Source: Sediminivirga luteola (GTDB lineage: Bacteria > Actinomycetota > Actinomycetes > Actinomycetales > Brevibacteriaceae). From it: a stretch of 64,000 nucleotides of DNA. A program made the translations under genes and the position numbers. Positions within the stretch are counted from its first letter, which is position 1; each line of letters begins with the position of its first letter. The DNA lies in the NCBI RefSeq assembly GCF_014639315.1, contig NZ_BMFY01000013.1:62001-126000 (forward strand), given 5' to 3'. Of this stretch, positions 62,456-64,000 are shown one piece after another. The notes beneath the pieces were generated by a model that was not told where the DNA came from, searched no databases, and saw only the letters and a list, made by a program, of their open reading frames with translations.

Positions 62456-63793
62456 ATGACTCCGGCACGTCCTCGCCTCCGGGCACCTGACCGCAGCACC
62501 GTCGTGGCAGCATCCGTCGTCGGCGTGCTGAGCATCGCCGTGACGACGTTCTATCTGTGGACCGTCGCCGGTATCCCGGGCGCCTGGCAGTTGCTGGGCT
62601 TCACCCCGGGCCGGGTGAGTGCGTGGTTCGCGCTGATCGTGTTCCAGTCGGCGGCGCTGCTGTGGGTGCGGCGCGCCCCCGCCACCGTCCTGGTGGTCGT
62701 CTTCGGTCTCACGGTGGCGGCGACGACGCTCGCCATCGACGCCGGAGCCGGCATGGCGCTGCCGCTGTGGTTCGCGGTGTTCACCGCGGTGGTCCAGTTG
62801 CCGCCGGCGCGGTCGGTCCCGCTCGTGGCGGGGGTCTACGTGGCGCATATGACCGTCCACGTGTGGCTGTTCCAGTCCGCCGGGTTCGGCACATTGAGCG
62901 GGCACGAAGTGCTGCTGTTCGCTTCCAACCGGGCGCTGTTCTACCTCGCCTGCATCGCGGTGGCATTCGCCGTGCGCAATCACCGTGACGAGGCCCGCCG
63001 GGCGCAGGAACACGCGACGCTGGCGGACTCCAAGGTGGCTGCCGAGGCACGGGCGGCCACCGGACGCGAGCGTGCCCGGATCGCGCGGGAGCTGCATGAT
63101 CTGGCGGCGCATCAGCTGGTGGACGTGGTCATGCTGGCGCGCACGGGTCTGATCGAAGGCCGTACGGACGGCGGGAGCAGCCGGCAGGATGCCTCCCAGC
63201 AGCTCCTGGCGCAGATCGAGGAGCGCGGCAGTGCCGCGCTGGCCAGTGTCCGCGAGGCCGTGGCCGCCCTGCGCGAGGAGGACACCGGAGCCCGGAGCGA
63301 CGCGGACCTCGGGACGGGCAGCACGGCCGCCCCGGGCACTCCCCTGCGTCAGTGGCTGGGCGAGATCGTCGCGGAGGCGCGGCAACGCCGCGAGACGGAG
63401 ATCGAGTTCGGGTTCTTGCCCGGGGCGGAGCCTCCGCCGCCGGTGTGCCGCGCGATGGCCGCCGTCCTGAAAGAGGCCCTGGCGAACGCGGCCGCACACG
63501 CCCCGGGGTACCCGGTACGGGTCGCCGTCGGCACCGAGCCGGGCCGCGCCACGATGCAGGTGGACAACCCCTTGCCCGAGATTCCCGCCGCACCGGACCC
63601 GGGACGGACCGGCTACGGGCTGATCGGGATGCACGAACGCGCCGATCACATCGGCGGCACCCTGCAGGCACGGCCGCGAGACGGCGTCTGGACGGTCCGG
63701 ATGGAGGCGCCGTGCGAGGCGGGGCACGCAGCCGCGCCGCCTGCCTCGGTGCCGGGATCGGCGGGGCCGGCGGACCCGGAGGCGAGGCCATGA
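62456..63793 (+). CDS. NarL-type sensor histidine kinase (HisKA_3)
   Basis: A 445-residue membrane kinase. The first 190 residues form five or six hydrophobic segments and no large extracytoplasmic sensor domain, so it probably senses the membrane or an embedded ligand. The HisKA_3 dimerisation box is ARIARELHDLAAHQL, with the phosphorylated His in ELHD. The ATPase region has KEALANAAAHAPG (N box) and GYGLIGMHERADHIGG (G box). The gene overlaps the response regulator by 4 bp (ATGA). Confidence 0.9.
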   Translation: MTPARPRLRAPDRSTVVAASVVGVLSIAVTTFYLWTVAGIPGAWQLLGFTPGRVSAWFALIVFQSAALLWVRRAPATVLVVVFGLTVAATTLAIDAGAGMALPLWFAVFTAVVQLPPARSVPLVAGVYVAHMTVHVWLFQSAGFGTLSGHEVLLFASNRALFYLACIAVAFAVRNHRDEARRAQEHATLADSKVAAEARAATGRERARIARELHDLAAHQLVDVVMLARTGLIEGRTDGGSSRQDASQQLLAQIEERGSAALASVREAVAALREEDTGARSDADLGTGSTAAPGTPLRQWLGEIVAEARQRRETEIEFGFLPGAEPPPPVCRAMAAVLKEALANAAAHAPGYPVRVAVGTEPGRATMQVDNPLPEIPAAPDPGRTGYGLIGMHERADHIGGTLQARPRDGVWTVRMEAPCEAGHAAAPPASVPGSAGPADPEARP

Positions 63794-64000
63794 TCCGCCT
63801 CGTCGTCGCCGACGACCAGCCTCTCGTGCGCCGGGCACTGCGTGCCTATGCGGCGCAGGCCGCAGACATCGATGTGGTCGGAGAGGCCGCCGACGGCCCA
63901 GCCGCCGTGGAGCTGACGCTGCGGGAGCAGGCGGATGTGGTCCTGATGGACGTGCGGATGCCCGGCGGAGACGGGCTGAGCGCAACCCGCCAGATCGTGC
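63790..64000 (+). CDS. Response regulator, partial at window end
   Basis: The first 70 codons of a response regulator receiver domain. RLVVADDQPLVRRALRAYA holds the acidic pocket and VVLMDVRMPGGDGL the phosphorylated aspartate. The gene runs off the right edge. Its ATG overlaps the kinase stop. A NarL/LuxR-type DNA-binding domain is expected from the partner kinase but is not visible. Confidence 0.9.
   Translation, partial: MIRLVVADDQPLVRRALRAYAAQAADIDVVGEAADGPAAVELTLREQADVVLMDVRMPGGDGLSATRQIV

Noticed and set aside
1-64000. tRNA genes, CRISPR arrays, IS elements, prophage
   Set aside because: Intergenic gaps are short and none showed cloverleaf, direct-repeat array, transposase or integrase features.

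Overview
The window is about 64 kb of high-GC actinobacterial chromosome. Lineage markers are a mycothione reductase (thiol metabolism restricted to Actinomycetota), RbpA, a perfect GlnR-type box before glnA, a GlnE adenylyltransferase next to a second glutamine synthetase, polyphosphate glucokinase and a type A RNase P RNA. The order sucB - lipB - lipA - DUF4191 - RDD - glnA and the glnA2/glnE block look like Micrococcales from memory. I cannot name a genus. The coding density is very high, most genes are housekeeping, and no complete IS element, phage, tRNA or CRISPR array was seen.

Layout. 0-5.1 kb: a minus-strand run of sbcD, sbcC and an orphan ParA-like ATPase. 5.2-9.1 kb: pyruvate carboxylase and peptide deformylase. 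9.1-15.4 kb: aspartate aminotransferase family, methyltransferase, ferritin with an IdeR-like site, CPBP protease, amidase and serine hydrolase. 15.6-19.8 kb: four overlapping glycosyltransferase genes of unknown product. 19.9-25.8 kb: an SDR with an extra helical domain, a small Rho_N-type protein, a stress-type SDR, a short UvrA paralogue and a DedA-like membrane protein. 26-32.4 kb: GDPD, rbpA, leucyl aminopeptidase, lpd and a two-lipoyl-domain E2. 32.4-38.6 kb: a membrane pseudokinase-like protein, lipB, lipA, DUF4191, RDD and glnA. 38.7-42.7 kb: mycothione reductase and divergent glgA/glgC. 42.7-43.85 kb: an AT-richer accessory island. 43.9-48.5 kb: glnE, glnA2 and a 59-residue ORF. 48.6-53.5 kb: ald, a GntR regulator, map, ppgK, rnpB and yaaA. 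53.7-64 kb: a cell-wall-anchored alkaline phosphatase, formaldehyde dehydrogenase, nei, lhr, and a two-component system cut by the window end.

Functional links. Nitrogen: glnA carries the adenylylation tyrosine and a GlnR box, glnE is its modifying enzyme, and glnA2 has tryptophan at that site. Lipoate: lipB and lipA supply the cofactor for the E2 that Lpd reoxidises. Carbon storage: glgC and glgA, with ppgK using polyphosphate. DNA repair: sbcCD, the UvrA-like protein, nei and lhr.

The most unusual item is the island at 42.8-43.83 kb. It holds a secreted protein that looks like a small RNase-type toxin, broken by a one-base insertion in its signal peptide and by a stop codon. An intact 110-codon gene follows 21 bp later in the position of an immunity gene. 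A second general observation is a repeated layout in which a TANNNT -10 element lies 6-8 bp before a start codon that lacks a Shine-Dalgarno sequence, which suggests widespread leaderless transcription.
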